A DNA stretch of 64,000 bases from Chelonoidis abingdonii (GCF_003597395.2 NC_133770.1:208497219-208561218); one strand, 5' to 3'. Counted from the stretch's first letter, positions 12,501 to 27,500 are shown. Program-made: numbers and translations. Notes: generated from the sequence alone by a model not told the origin.

Positions 12501-15500
12501 AAACTATCACTGGACATCTATATAAACCTTTTTTTGTTTATTTTCCATTCATTTTATGGAAAATCAGTGAAATCCAGCTGTGTGTGTATGTAGATATAAA
12601 TTATAAACTTTTTATTGTACTTGGAGTGGAATACTATTTTGTTTATTTACTGTGTAAGAGAAATCATTTGCAATCTGGGCTACCTCTTAAAACATGAATA
12701 TTATTCATACTGCATATATTTAATAGAGTTGAAATCTGATGTGCTTATGCAGTTTAGAGATATTGCAAAAAATAAGTGATTAAACAAAGTGTAAAAATGT
12801 GTTTCTCATTTTGTAAAATTAATATTTGGCCATATTTTATTTTAGGAGAAGCAGACAAAGAGAAAACCAAGGGCAAAAAAAAGCTGTGGTGGCGGCCTTG
12901 GGTTGATCATGCTTCCAGTAGGTTTTCTCAATCATCTTACAAATACATGGATTTACCCCTTATATCCTTGACCAGAATGAAGGCATTCCCACAACTTGTT
13001 TGTTTTATGCATGGTTTTATGATTGTGACTTGATAGAGTTCTTGATTGTATAAACCAGTGATTTCAACTTCAAACCTCAAGGGTCCAAATAAGCAATGTT
13101 CTATATTTGCACATAACATGGATGTAGGTATTTCTGACCATTTGCAGTGATATCAAGTCAAATTAAAACATGAACTAAAAGAATCTACCTCACATACAAA
13201 GAAGGGGGAGCCTCCAAAAAGATGATAAAATGGTTTTAAATTTGAGAGTGGAAGTTTTGCCAATACTAATTAATCGTATGCATTTGGGGCCAGAGCTTAG
13301 TTCTTACTAGTTTTATTTTTCAAAGATAGATGGTTCACCAATTGTCATCTCATGCACAGACCACCATGGCCTTTACTGAGAATGGGATCAAGCCAGGTGC
13401 ATGGGAAATATTCTTTTATAAAAATCACACTAATCAGTTATGTCAATGAGAAGTTAGCCTAAATAAGAACTGTAGGATGGGTCCCTCAGTAACCATGAGA
13501 TCCTTGATTTGGTGTGATATTTTCAAAAGTGTTGAGACTTTGCCTAACTCTATTTCCACTTAAGTCAATTAGAGATTTACTGTTGGCTCCAGTGAGGGTA
13601 GAGTTAGGCTAAAGGCTCTAGAAAATCCCACCTTGTATAAATAGAAAGTATTTAAACGTGAAGCCTAGAAATGTATTCGTGCTTCTGAGATAGGAACTGA
13701 TGGTGCCCATGAAGCTCTTCTTCCAAAATCTCTGACTTTGTTGGTGAGACTTCAGAGAGCCATTCTCACAAAAGGTTTATATTATTAATGCTGGTGAGAA
13801 GTTCTGATCTTTTCAACTTCTTCCTCATGTCAAATCTTTCCATAGATCCCTCTTCGCCAAAAAAATTATCCTCATTACTTCATTGCAGTTGGCACAAAAT
13901 TGCTCCTACCCTGTGCAGCTGATATTCTCAGTGGTGCTTGTTTTCACTAAATTGGGAACAGGAAATAAAAGTTTTTTTCTGGGAAAACTTTAGGACACAT
14001 CTCTTCAGAATGTCGCAATTCCCCTATTTAAATATTATTTTTTAAAATAGCAGAACTGCTTAATAAATACTGTTGTATTTAAATACTCCCCAACCTAAAG
14101 CCCACTGAAACCAGTGGAAAGATTCTCATTAACTTCAATGGTGTTGTGATCCAGCCCATTGTGAAGCCAATTTTCAGAGGTGTGCACCTCATCGGCTCAT
14201 CTTCATCCCAGATTTAGACAACTAGATGAGCATCTAATTATCTGAACATGCCAAAAAAAAAAAAAAAGGCATTTACTGCCTAAGTGAGAATTAACATCTC
14301 ATTAAGGTTTCCACATTTGCAGACTGAGCTCAAATTGTTACCAAACTTGTTTGACCAAATTTTGCTTTCATTTCACTAGGATAAACATGGAGTTCTCTAT
14401 TGACTCCAGTTTACACCATTATTTTAGGATTTACACAGGTTTAATTGAGAGCAGAATTCGGTTCAATATTTTATATAATACAACACGTATGTAATACGTA
14501 ATGTAATTCCTTTACAACCCTAAAACTCAGTACAGCTAGCCTGATAATACATGGACAGTTCTACCCTAATTTACACCCTTTATAAATCAGAAGAGAACAG
14601 GGTATGGCACTTAATTACCTAAACTCATATGTCCAATTACTAGATCTTAGCTCACAGAAGTCATCTGTTGCATGATAGTGAGTATCGGCTATTTAACAAG
14701 TATATGGTACTGATCAGAGTGCAAAGTTAAACTGAAACATTTGAAACATTTATGAATTATCACTTTCAGTCTTGCACCTCAAGAGTTGCTTGTTTTTCCC
14801 TTCCAGACATATTTTTATGCTCTTTGTGTCTGCTTCTGAATTTTTGTGTATGTGTGTTCTTGCCGAGAGTATTTTATAGTATATTTCATGTCTTTTTCTG
14901 TCAAGTCACAAGTAAACTGTGCCTATGTCTTTCTGTTTCTAAAGAGCATAATATTGCTTTAGAGAGACATATCCTTTTTCAAAAGCTTGCTTCTTGTCAT
15001 TTCAGTTTTATTTAAAACAACGATAACAAAATAAACACAAGCTACAATTAGCAACTGTTTTCTTACAATTTTAAACTACAATATTTTTTGAAGGAATTGG
15101 ATATGGTCTGTCTTAATCCTCATACTGGTTTTGTAGTAAACAGAAGAACTGCCCAAATAAGGCCTTGATTTCAGCAATTTCTGATTCATTTCACCCTCAT
15201 TATATCATGTTCTTAGGGAACAACATGAATTTTGGTGTTAAACAGTGAGCATTATTTAAATTATTTATTGCAATAATGCAGAAACCTATGGAAAGCATCA
15301 TGTAGCCTGAGCCTACAGACACTGCCTGCCCTGCCATGCAGACTCACTACCATGTCCATTCAAATAAAGGGGACTACACAGAGTAGAAAGCACAATAGTA
15401 CCACAATTTGGATGTTAATATAGACTGAAAGGAAGGTCTTCTGCATGGAAGGGCCACCATTTGTGAAAACTCGTTAGGGCAATAATTGAAGATATACCAA

Positions 15501-18500
15501 TCTCCTAGAACTGGAAGGGACCTTGAAAGATCATTGAGTCCAGCCCCCTGCCTTCACTAGCAGGACCAAGTACTGATTTTGCCCCAGATCCCTAAGTGGC
15601 CCCCTCAAGGATTGAATTCACAACCCTGGATTTAGCAGGCCAATGCTCAAATCACTGAGCTATCCCTCCCCCTATTTCTATACCCACTTTCCATAAAAGG
15701 CTAAAGAGATTTCCTTTTTAGTGTTTTGGTTTGTGGCTGTAGGTGTGTTTACTTCTGTTGAGGAGCCTGTGTTACTGGAGTTCAGTGTTTTATGCCAGTT
15801 CTGATGTTTGCTAATTGGACCATGTTTCCTTTTCATTCCATTTATACAGTTATGGACTCAGTACCTTCTGATCTCACGCTGACAATGGGATGGGAAACAT
15901 CTGTGAGATTTTCCTCATTGAGATGTCTCCCAAATTGTTCCAATGAGGGAAGCAGGGCTTCTCCAGTGAGAGAAGCAGGGCTTCTCCAGTCCCTGTGGAA
16001 CAGGCCCCTGAGCCCTAAAAGGATCAGCAGGTGCCAGAGCCATCTGCATAGAGGTCCCTTGCTTCTCTGTTGGCTGTGTATCCCCATCCTTAGCAGTTCT
16101 GCTCTAATGGAGTGATGCAGACAGCTCCCAGCTGTCCTGACAGCTCCCAAATGGGGATTCCCGATATGGGTGGGGAGGAGAAATTAGTACAGTTCCCACT
16201 CCTCCAGCCCTACTCCTCGCTTGACATGCCCCATCCTCCCTTGCAAATCCCCACATCTGTGCAGAGTTCTCCATGACGCATGGAAAAAAGAGGAATGTTG
16301 CCACAAAATCCCCTCCCTCAATGGGAAGTGGGGGAGGGGATCAGTGAGTGGACTCATGGGGCACAAATCTGGCCATTAATTATTTTACTTATTAAATGTT
16401 TTAATAATGCCCTTAAGCAGTTAATGTGTTCTCTGTTTCATCCTAAGGTGTATCTGCCAGAGTGTGGTAGTGGTGGTGTTCAGTCATACTTTCTTTTTCA
16501 GTTAAAACATTCCTTATTAGCTGTTAGAGGAATGTTTTGTTACATTACTGCCTCTTCAGAAATGTTTGAGTACACAGCTGTGAGAGAGAATTTACATGAG
16601 TGTTTGTACAATACCGCAGCACAATGGGGCTCCAGACTTCAGGGGGTCTGTAGTTGCTACTATATGACAGATCATGCCAAGCAATATATTAACCCCTAAG
16701 TATCGCACAGACTGCTGACCTGTCTGCGGGGAAAACTTTGGTTATCAACCACTGGAATTTTTCCTGAAAAACAGCTCCAGGTTAGGGTCCTTAAATTATG
16801 GACATCTCTGTAAGCTTTCATTGTTAATGTCTCTTCTGGGGACATTATTAGATGCCTGTGTGAAATATTTTTACTTGTTTCAACATTTTTTTATTATTCA
16901 ATATTTGTGATCCCAATTCTGCAATCAGATCCATTCAGGTGGACTCTTAATCCCACAGAGTCCCATTGATGTAAATGGAGATCTGCACGGCCCCAGAGGT
17001 CCGCCTGAGCAGACATGACTGCCTCTGCTTTTAATGGCAATTTATACCATGTCTATGTTTGGATAGAGAATTGGCATCTCAGGTTTAAGATTTAATATGA
17101 TTTATTAGTGTCCATCTGAGCAGAAAAGAGACATACAGACTGCCAGGTATGATTGAGTAGGGTTGAAGCTACTTTTATTTTTCTAGAGGTTTATAATGAG
17201 GGTTAAATGTACACTTTTTATATAAATATATATTGTTCCATATGTCTTGGGTGACTATGTGATATTTAGTCAAAGTAACTATTCCTTTAAAATCTTTCCG
17301 TTTACATGCAGGTATTACTTCACCATTCTTCACTGCCAAACGTAATACCGTGACTTTGTTTTTCTCTTGCTCGTCATCTTATTTTTCATTTCTTTTGTTT
17401 CCCTTGTTCATGTTAGGCCTGTTACCTTATTACGTACCAAAGTAATGCTTCTGTTCAAGGATATAAGGCCCAGTTCATTCACGCTGCATCTTTAATGTAT
17501 GGAGGTTTCTGAACCTTTCTGAATCCATGGGCAAAAACCTCATTTGTGATCATGTTTAATAATAATAAAGTGATTCATTTTAAACAAGCCAAGGTTTTCC
17601 ATTACCTCATCAAAGCTTAGAAGTTCGAAGAAAATAACTCAGACATCTCATTATGTAGTTTTAAAGGATGTCTCAGCATTTAAAAAAGCAGTTCTGTACT
17701 CTTTGTCCAGTTGTACAATTTATGTAAAATCATTCATTTACTTGCTGAGATTATTTTACTCTCTTAACAAATGAAAGCAACCATCAATCCTTGATATATT
17801 TAGGTTTAATTATGTATCAAGTTCCTGTCAAATAATTTAAGATAATAACTTGGTCTACTTCAAACTTTTTCTTTACATTTTGCCAGTCCTGTTCCTTTTT
17901 GTGGTGGTGTTTTCTTAGCTCATTCTTACCTCTGTCATGCCCAAAGTACCACATACTTTAACACCAAATAATCTGTCTGACACTGAGTCCTGTTCATCTC
18001 TTGTTTTATCTCCATTTCTCCTGCTTTGGACTCCGTTAATGACTAGCTGGTTATTTATACATCTTTGGCTCAGCTCAGACTAGAGCTCCTTTTTTACAAG
18101 AAATAAGCAAATATTTTGTTTTATTTAGTGGTCAGAAGTGGAGATTATTATTTATTTGAGACGGATAGTGAAGAAGAAGAGGACGATGAAAAAAAAGATG
18201 ATGAAGAACCTCGGAGGAGATCTGCATTCCAGGTATTTTAGTAATGTGCTTGTCAGTTGAAGTTCTTACTGAGAGATCTTGAGTTAAGATACAAGCATCT
18301 CATATCATACTCTCATACATTAAAGCTGACCGTAATTGTTAATATTTTGTGGTGCCAGATGTTTAGCTTTTAAACAAAACCTAAATTTGATGTCTCAAAT
18401 ACTTGACATTGTCCTTTGTTTTTCATATTGTTAAAACATTACTGTTCAAGACTGAAATCATTGCTTTCTAAGACTAGAGGATCCTATCTTTACCTAGGAG

Positions 18501-21500
18501 CTGTGACCATATAAGGCTCTTGATCCATGCACGCATCTCCAGTTGTGCACATGAGAACTGAAGGTTGAATATGGCTCTTAATACTATACATTTTTACCAG
18601 AGAGTTGAGTTGAGGCAGAAAAGTATGTTAGCTTGTGAGTAGCTTGTTAACTGCTTGGTCAGCTTTCCACATTCCATACAACTTCCATCACTGTGTGTGT
18701 GTGTGTGTAGCTTTAGTACAATACTAACATTTAACTTGCTGTCTGTTATATACCCTAGTAAATATTTACTTTTAACTACTCCATTTGCCTTTACCATAAA
18801 TTGCCTCTAACAATCATCTGTCATGGGATTATAATGATATCTTCATCAGCTTGACCATTCACTAAGGTTTACATTTATTGGACTTAGAGATAATGTTTTG
18901 TATAAGCATTTTATTTACTAGGGTAAATACAAAAGCTCAATAATTATCTAACTGAAAGTTTACGGCAAATAACACATTTGTTTTCAGTTAATGTAAACCC
19001 TTTAATAACAATTATATTATAATAATAATACAGAAGATAACTTTTTACTAATACTTTTCCTTTTTTCTACTAATTGCTCTTCCTTTGTCCTTCTTTGTAG
19101 AGAGCTATTGGGAAATTTGCTTCAGCCATTTTAGCCTTGCCAAAGTCTGTCATTAAACTGCCCAAAACTATTCTTCAGTATTTAATCAGAGCAGCAAAGG
19201 TATTTGCCATTTCACTAGTGTGCAGTATGTGCCCTCATTACATAATATTCTGACATAATGTATCCAACTGCCTTTGTCTGCATTTTTCCTCTTGTATGAA
19301 CCATCTGAGGAGCTGTGAGAGTCCAAATGTCATCATCTGAACTATCTGAAGTGTGCAAACTACAAGAAGTTGTCTGTCTTATTTTAACTATGACCTCAGA
19401 GAGAAAATGCAGATGCAAATTTTGGTTTTCTTTTGCTATTACTGTCTAAGGTATTGTAAGAGGGTCACATCAAGTTGTATGCATCTTTAGACAGTATGGT
19501 AATCTCTCTCAGAAAGCTGTTAAGACCTTTAAAGTAAACTAACAAAATACACATTGTGTCCCAAACTCGTCTAGATCTAGATTTTCCTGGTCTAGATCAT
19601 CACAAATCTGATCTGTGCATCCTTAGCATTTTCTTTTGTCTTCCTCAAATAAATTTAGTACATTCCAGCCTTTTATAGTGCTTGTGGTAGTGCACTCCAT
19701 ATACACAACATGATACTGCTTTAGAGTAAGCACAGAATGCATTATTGATTAATACCCCAGACCGTAAGCCTATACATTCTTGCTTGTCAAGTGTTGTCCA
19801 ATACTAAAATTCTAAAGCAAGATATATATTTTCCCTGGCAGAAGTTGAAATACCCTATCATTTAACGTAACTAGAGTTATAGTCAGTTTATTAATTTCAT
19901 TTATTTTCTTCATTCTTCCTTTCTCCCATTATCTCAGTCTGTTCCATCATCTCTGTGTTCTCCTCTATTTGCAGTATGATTACAAGCTGTTCTATAGTAG
20001 ACTTTGACAGTGCCTCACCTATAGTATCCAATGTGGTATGTTAGGTCAAGTCATTATTAAAATTGGATAAACATACCTCTAGATCACCCTCCCTTAACAA
20101 ACACTCCTTGAAAAGCAAAGAGGATTCCATGCCTCCTATGCCAACACATTTTTCACATGGCATTTGCATTGGACAAAGTAGCCTAGCAAAAATAAAATAG
20201 CTGACCTTAAGAGACTAGGAAGGAGACCAGCTTTCCTACTGTACCAGATCAATTCCGCCTCACAATTATTGAGCACACATTAACAAATCAGAACCAGTCT
20301 AAAGATTTCCTTCTCTGTAAATTCAGTGAAAAGACAATTTTGTGAAAGTTCTTAAGATTGTGTTTGGAATGCCTCAGAGTGATTTCTGTTCATAAAATAG
20401 CAAAAACAAATAAACAAAAGGAACCGTTCACAATGTTATCTCCTGTAATGGACAATCCCAGCTTCCCTGAGACACAAGTTTGCTCGTGTTGTTGTGTGCA
20501 TGCTTGTATTAGTTTGCTTTATTTTCCCCTCATGCATGAAATCATGTGCTCCTTGCTTATCAACTTCTGTTGACTAGAAATGAAGGATGCCAGTTGCAAA
20601 TGATTTTCATTTTTGAATGAAAATCATAAAAAACCAAAAACACTTCTTTTGTGTCAAATTGCTATGAAATAGTATTTAATGCCTTTAGCTCCTGTTTCAT
20701 GTTAAGCTGTGCTGGAAAAAAATTAGAATCTTATTGCTTTTCTCAGTAACCTTCCCCCACACCCTCAGCAGAGCAATCCAAACTACTACTACATGGTAAT
20801 AATACTTAACACTGCTACAGCACTTAATAAACATTGGACAAACTCCTGCTTACTCACTCATGGAAATCAGAGTATGGGGAGCAGGATTTGACCTGTTAGC
20901 TAATTCGTCCCCATGAAATCCCATGGATGCAGGTAAGTATTATTATCTCCATTTTCCAGATAGAAAAACTGAGACAGAAAAGTTAAGTGACTTACCCAAA
21001 GCAACAGAGCAAGTTTATCGTCAAAATGAGGATGAAAACTCAGGAGTTCCTGGCTATTAGTTGTAGACAGTTCGTAGACTACTAGACCTCTGCCTGTACT
21101 CCTCAGATGAAAAGAAAATCACATAAAATATATGAAATTTGCCGACACAAATACTAGCATTGAAATATTAATAGCAATTTTTGACATTTTAGATTATTGG
21201 TGTTAAAGTTTCCATTTCATTGCACCTTACTTGTAATGCTGATAAAGTAAAAATATATTTTCGAAAGATTTGGGGGAAGTGAGCTATATGTACAACCACT
21301 GTGTTAATTCCTAAATTTAATTCCCAGAACATTAATTTTTGGAGGTTCTTATGAAACTTGGTTCACCCACAAGCATTTTCACATCTGGTTTCATGTTGAC
21401 AAAAACAGTTCAAGAAAACTCAGCAGATCTGCAGGGAAGGTGTTTGGATTGGGATTCAAAATGTTTGCTCACCCCTGTGTTTACCCTAAATATGTATTCC

Positions 21501-24500
21501 TGTGTGTAATATACTTTACTGTTTACTTTGAAAACATGAAGAACCTGGAAATAAATGAGTTTGTTTCCTCCAGTTTGTGTATCAGGCCTGGATTACTGAT
21601 CCTAAAACTGCACTTCGACAGAGGCGCAAAGAAAAGAAAAAGTTTGGGAAGGAAGACAAGCGAAGGCAAAAAGGATCTGGGGATGGTGTGTATGATTTTG
21701 GATGGTCTTCAGAAGTCCCCTTTAAACAAATTAAGGCCCTGTCTACACTGGGGGGGATCGATCTAAGATACGCAACTTCAGCTACGAGAATAGTGTAGCT
21801 GAAGTCGACGTATCTTAGATCGACTTAGAATCACTTACTTGGCGTCTTCGCGGCGTGGGATTGACGGCCACTGCTCTCCTGTTGACTTTGCTTCCACCTC
21901 TCGCCAAGCTGGAGTTCAGCAATCGACAGGACAGCGATCAGGGATCGATTTATCATGTCTACACTACATGTGATAAATTGATCCCCGATAGATCGTTCGC
22001 TACCTGCCAATCCGGCAGGTAGTATAGACTTACCCAAAGAAGCAAAAACTCATTCTTCTTTCAATCCCTGGTGTGGCAAGCAACCATACCATCACAGAAT
22101 GCTCTCAGTTCTGCCAGGGGAATAGGAAGAGTGCTTTGTGCTGTTTCCAGAGAAGTTTCTAGTGAGAATATATGACCTGAACTGAGTTTACCTTGGGTCT
22201 TTACCTGGAAGACACTGTGTACTGTGCTGACTTGTTACAAAGGATAACCACGGTGGAGGTCTATTCATGTGTCTTGTCAGAACACAGTGATACAAATTAG
22301 AAGAGATTACAAGGGAAAGGGGAAGTGTGACTGCCAGGGAGCTGTAAGATTAAAGACTCAGTTTCAGATTCAGAGAACTAGTAGGCAAGACCCCATGGGA
22401 AGAAAATCTAAGGGAAAAGGAGTTCAGGAGAGCTAACAGTTTCTCAAGGAAGCAGTATTAAAGGCACAACTGCAAACTGGCCTAGTGGATAGTTGGGAAG
22501 CAGTAAATGTGATGTATCTTGATTTTAATAAGGATTTTGTTAGGCAGCATTTGGCAGGCAGCAAAGAAAAAACATTCAAATTTAACATTCTTTTCTTAGC
22601 ATCACAAAACTGTTTATGTACTGTGAAATGTTTAGTTTGTAAGTGATTTGCAACTCTTGAGTTTTTTCTGCATTTAAAAAAACAGAAATACTCATCAGAA
22701 GTATTTTTGCCAATGTGTGTTTGAAAGAAACGTTGATCCTGAAGCAGTTACATTAAAAGTCCCTCTATCTGGTACCTTCCTCTGGTACTTATTTAATTCT
22801 CTTCTGTCACTCAAGCTACAACAGCTATGTTAATATGTCAGATACTATTGGATCACTTCTTTGACCTACTTAGTCGTGTCTGTGATTTTTTTTAATGGCA
22901 AATATCTGGACTATAATGACTGTTACACTTAAATAAAACAGCACATGATAGATTCAAAACAATCTTCTGCTTTGTTTCAGCTAATCGAGTCTATCTTCAT
23001 GTTGTTGTCAATTCATTTATTCTCAATCAGTATGAGAGCATTAGCGTTCAATGAGTTAAATCAAAAGTAGGTTTAAAAGGGTATGCTAGCATATTAAAGT
23101 TTTGAGAGGAATAACAAGCAGACTTTTAAGGCTAGATCTTCAGCAGCTGTAAACAGGCATAACTCGGTTGAAATCTATGCGACTGCATTGATTTACACCA
23201 GCTAAGGATCTGGCTTTTAAGGTAATTGATAAACAAAATGTCCTTACAAAAAATAAAACTGTGTCATTCATGAACCAACTCCAACTATCTTGTTAGAATG
23301 TTTTCTCCCACTTGCATCCTGTGAGATCTGGAGAAACCTGTTCTGCTAAGACTGGCTGGATCCAAGTACTTTTTAATAACCATGAAATCTCTCTTCAATT
23401 CTAGTGGGATTTACATGTTAACCTCTGTGGGAAAGGCTTTACTCATTGCTTATATTTTAATTTGGCAGGAGCTACTGATGTAGAACATGAAGAGAGAGAA
23501 GATGAACCTGTAAAAAAGAAATCAGATGGGCCAGGTATGCAGGCAAAAGGAAGGCTGCACTAGTATTGCATTGTAATTGTGATTGCGGGGATAAATGGCA
23601 TTACCATGTGGTCAATATGTAAGTAACCCAAGGGCAACATACAAGCAACATGATTCTCTCCAGCTTTCAACTGTTTTGTCAGAATCACAACTGACTCTAG
23701 TCTAACCAAATACAGACATATTCATTCATGAAATCACAGAGGAAGAGGTAATGATCTACTAAATCATCCAGTCCACTTCCCTGACAGTATAGAGGTGTTC
23801 TCACTTTCATGTGTTTTATCCAGTAGTTTTAAAAATCCCAAGGAAAAGGTCTTTCACAATAGAAGCAAATACTCTCAAGCTCTTCCCCAATATATGTACA
23901 CAAACAGACATCAACATTTGCGTAGTCTTCTGGCCAGTGGATGTATACGTATTATACATTTGTGTACTGTATTATGCCTATCTTAGGATCCAGTCCTTCT
24001 TCTGTTCAAGTCAGTGCCAAAACTTCTGTTGACTTTTCTTGTGCAGGATCTGACCTTTAAATTTTAAGGCCAGTAGAGCCAGGACTCTATGTTTATTATG
24101 TATTCTGCACTGCTGAGCACCCTGTTCTGGCTCAGTTAGGGACCAATACTGCAAGAAGTTGACTGTCTCCTGCAAGGTAATGAATGCCCTTAAATCCCAT
24201 TGATTCTAACTTCCAGTGGAACCTGCGAGTGCTCAGCACCTCACAAGAGGCAGCCAAAAACTTGGCCAACAACAATAAGCTGTCAAGGGGTTTCTCCAAC
24301 TTAAATAATTAGTACAGCTCTGCCACATCCTAAAACTAACAATGTGGGTCAGATCCTCAGGACTGACTCTTTGGCTTCAGGTGGTGTGAACAGAAGGATG
24401 GTGGCATCCTCTTCAGTCTAGCCTTGACCAGTTCTCACCTGCTGCATTGTGACCTTCTCTTCTAGAGCTATTTATCTCCTGTATTTATAATGGAAAGGGC

Positions 24501-27500
24501 ATGCTACTCTCCAGCAAAACTTGTGCTGCAGTGAATCATAAGGTAGCAAAAGTCAGAAACATGAGATACCTTGTCTCTTTCCCACAAGATAAGCACTTCT
24601 CAAAAGAAGAAAAGGTTCTTACTTCCTTCTGGCTTTTACTATCTCATGGCATAGCTTGGTCAACTAACATACTGAGATGAATTTCAGTGAATGTGGATGG
24701 TCTGATGAGGGTTGAGGAAAGGGAAATGTGATGCTAATTGGACTATTATTGGGTTTGATTGAAGCAAGCATGTAGCATCTTTCATGTTTGTTTTTACCTG
24801 TTTCACCCATCCCCTAGATAAAACTCATTGAAAAAAGTGTTACCAAAACTGGAGGGAAAAATGATTAGAAAGGGTTATTCTAGTTAACAACTTTGGACCA
24901 AATTGCTAGTCACCTGCTAGTCCCATTAAAGTCAATGGGAGCAGCAGGTTTTCATTCTCTCTCAGTATTTGACCCTTCAAGTATAACAGTCTCTCAAGAA
25001 AATAAATCTTTCCCTTTCTGAAGATGTTTACATGTGATCGATCCCCAAAAGATTGTTTTTAAAAAGTGACAGAGAACAGAATAGCCACAGACTCATTAAA
25101 AATGTATACTACATCACCTCCAATCCTGAGAGAAAAATGACCTTCTAGATTAGATTGGAAGTCACTGGCAAAGCATCTCAGTGAGACCATAGGATACCTA
25201 TAATAGCTGAATAGTAAAATAGACTTCTTGTTTGTAAGTAATCAGACTGCCCCACAATTAATCTCAATAGTGCAGATGGTACCCCATCAATAGTGAGGGC
25301 ATGTTTCAACACAATATATACTGTCTGCATATATGCTCTGTGTGTATGCAAGAGAGAGAGAATCACATTTTCTTTTAAACTGTGCATGAGTACATCTGAA
25401 GTCATAGGCACCATCTTTATGAGTTGCCAGGGGGTACTCGACCCCTGCTCCACCCCAGGCCCTGCCCCCACTCCACCTCTTCCCCCAAACCTCCACCCCT
25501 GCAGAAGGTGCTGGTGGGGGGGAGGTGGAGGAGCTGATTGAGGGGGTTGCCAGTGGGTGCTGAGCACCCACTATTTTTTTTCCAACCCTGGAGCACCCAA
25601 GGAGTCGGATTTTATGTCTGAAGTTTAAAAAAATTGCAGTGCACATCAGAAACAAAAATTAAACTTTACCTTTAACTTATCGTGCAGGGGTCAGCAACCT
25701 TTCAGAAGTGGTGTGCTGAGTCTTCATTTATCCACTCTAATTTAAGGTTTCACATGCCAGTGATACATTTTAATGTTTTTAGAAGGTCTCTCCTTTTAAG
25801 TCTCCATATTATTTAACTAAACTATTGTCGTATGTAAAGTAAATAAGGTTTTCAAAATGTTTAAGAAGCTTCATTTAAAATTAAATTAAAATGCTGATCT
25901 TACGCCGCCGGCCCACTCAGCCTGCTGCTGGTCCGGGGTTCCATTCACCTAAGCCGGCGGTGGGCTGAGCAGGGCCTGCAGTCGGGACCCCAGCTGGCAA
26001 AGGGCTGGCAGCCAGAACCCCAGTCCCGTAGCAGGCTGAGTGGGGCCGGCAGCTGGGACCCCAGATCAGCAGTGGGCTGAGCGGCTCAGCCCATTGCTGC
26101 TCAGACCACTGCCCGTCTGGGGTTCCGTCCGCCGGCTTCTGCCAGCCAGCATCCCAGCTGCCAGCCCCACTCAGCCCGCTGCTGGTCTGGGGTCCTGGCC
26201 TTGCCCACATACAGTGGGTACCTACCTTTTCCCTGGTTTTAGCCCATTCTCTTCCTCTCCCTCTGCACTGAGCTGAGGGTGAGAATGCACTGAGCACAGG
26301 GTTGGGGGTGAAGGAGCAGGCTGTGGGTTGGGGTATAGGATCTGGCCAGGAGCTAGAATGAGGGAAGGGGCTCAGAGTTAGAGTATGGAGCGCTTACCTG
26401 GGAAGCTCCCATTTGGTGTGAGGGGTGCAGGTGGGAATGTGGGGTATGTGCAGGAGCTTCCATTTGGTGCTCAGGGTGGGGGTAGGGATGTGTGGGGTGC
26501 AAGAATCAGGGCATGGTGTGTGGGGGAGCTGGGTAGGTGGGGGGGTGCTGGAGTCAGGGCTGGGGTCGTGGGGGAATGCAGGAGTTAGGGCAGGGGGCTG
26601 GAGGTGTGTGAGGGAGGTCAGGGCAGAGGGCTGGGGGCATGTGAGAGGGGTGCAGGAGTCAGGGCATGGCATGTGGGGGAGCTGGGTATGTGGGGGGATG
26701 CTGGAGTCAGGGCTGGGGTCATGGGAGGGGTACAGGGGTCAGGGCAGGGGCCTGGGAGGGGTGGGGGTGAAGGGCTCAGGGCAGGGGGCTGGGGGTATGG
26801 GCTGGAGTCATGGAGATGCTCCTGAGCAGCTCATGGCAGGGGGCTGGAGAGGATATGCCCTGATTCCACCCTCCTTCCCCAAGGCCCCATCCCCACCTCT
26901 TCTCTGGAGCAGTGAGCACACTGCGGTTCCGGCTCCGCTTCTCCCACTCCCTCTCCAGGGCCATCAGCTCTTCGACCGCTGGGAAGGAGAGGAGGAGGGG
27001 CAGGAACCCAGTACCCTGGGGGGAGAAGGCGGAGGAGGAGGGAGCTTGGCTGCTGGTGGAGGCTGCCCTGCAGCAGCAGCCAGCAGGACCAAACTTTTGC
27101 CCTTTGCCCCTGCAGGAGAGAGTAATGCATATTATTTTGTTAGTGTACAACTTTTGCATGCCTTTTAAAAAACAAACTACTCACACCCCAAAGTGCTGAA
27201 CAACATAGTCTGGTGACATTGGTTACTGACACTGTTAAGACCTTCTCAACAGCAGAGCTATAATGCTGACATAGGTCCATTTCTGTAATACATACCGTAA
27301 ACATTTTAGCTGCATATTGCAGATTCTTCCACTAAGTCAGCATTAGATACATATATCTGGTTCTTTCAGATTTGGAAACCACAACATAGGGCTAGATTTT
27401 GGTTTGGAAAGAGGATTTCAGCACTTTTGTGCTGCACATAAAGCACTGTCAAATTATGAGAGGGCAGGATGGAGATGGGTTGCAAATAGTGGCGTCATTC

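Larger units (their letters stand above)
21686..23468 (+). other. Intron w9-w10
   Basis: Intron of 1783 bases. A MITE occupies 21731-22036 immediately downstream of the donor, and a LINE fragment lies at 22290-22585. An old dispersed piece lies near 23130-23215 ('ctgcattgatttacaccagc'). Confidence 0.8.

Noticed and set aside
15600..15673. Possible tRNA gene on the minus strand
   Set aside because: The boxes are degenerate and the sequence runs straight into a CR1-like tail; it is the head of a SINE.
26425..27168. 247-codon open frame on the plus strand
   Set aside because: Lies in the G-rich minisatellite; residues are mostly Gly, Val, Trp and Ser from the repeat unit, and several other frames on both strands are also open.
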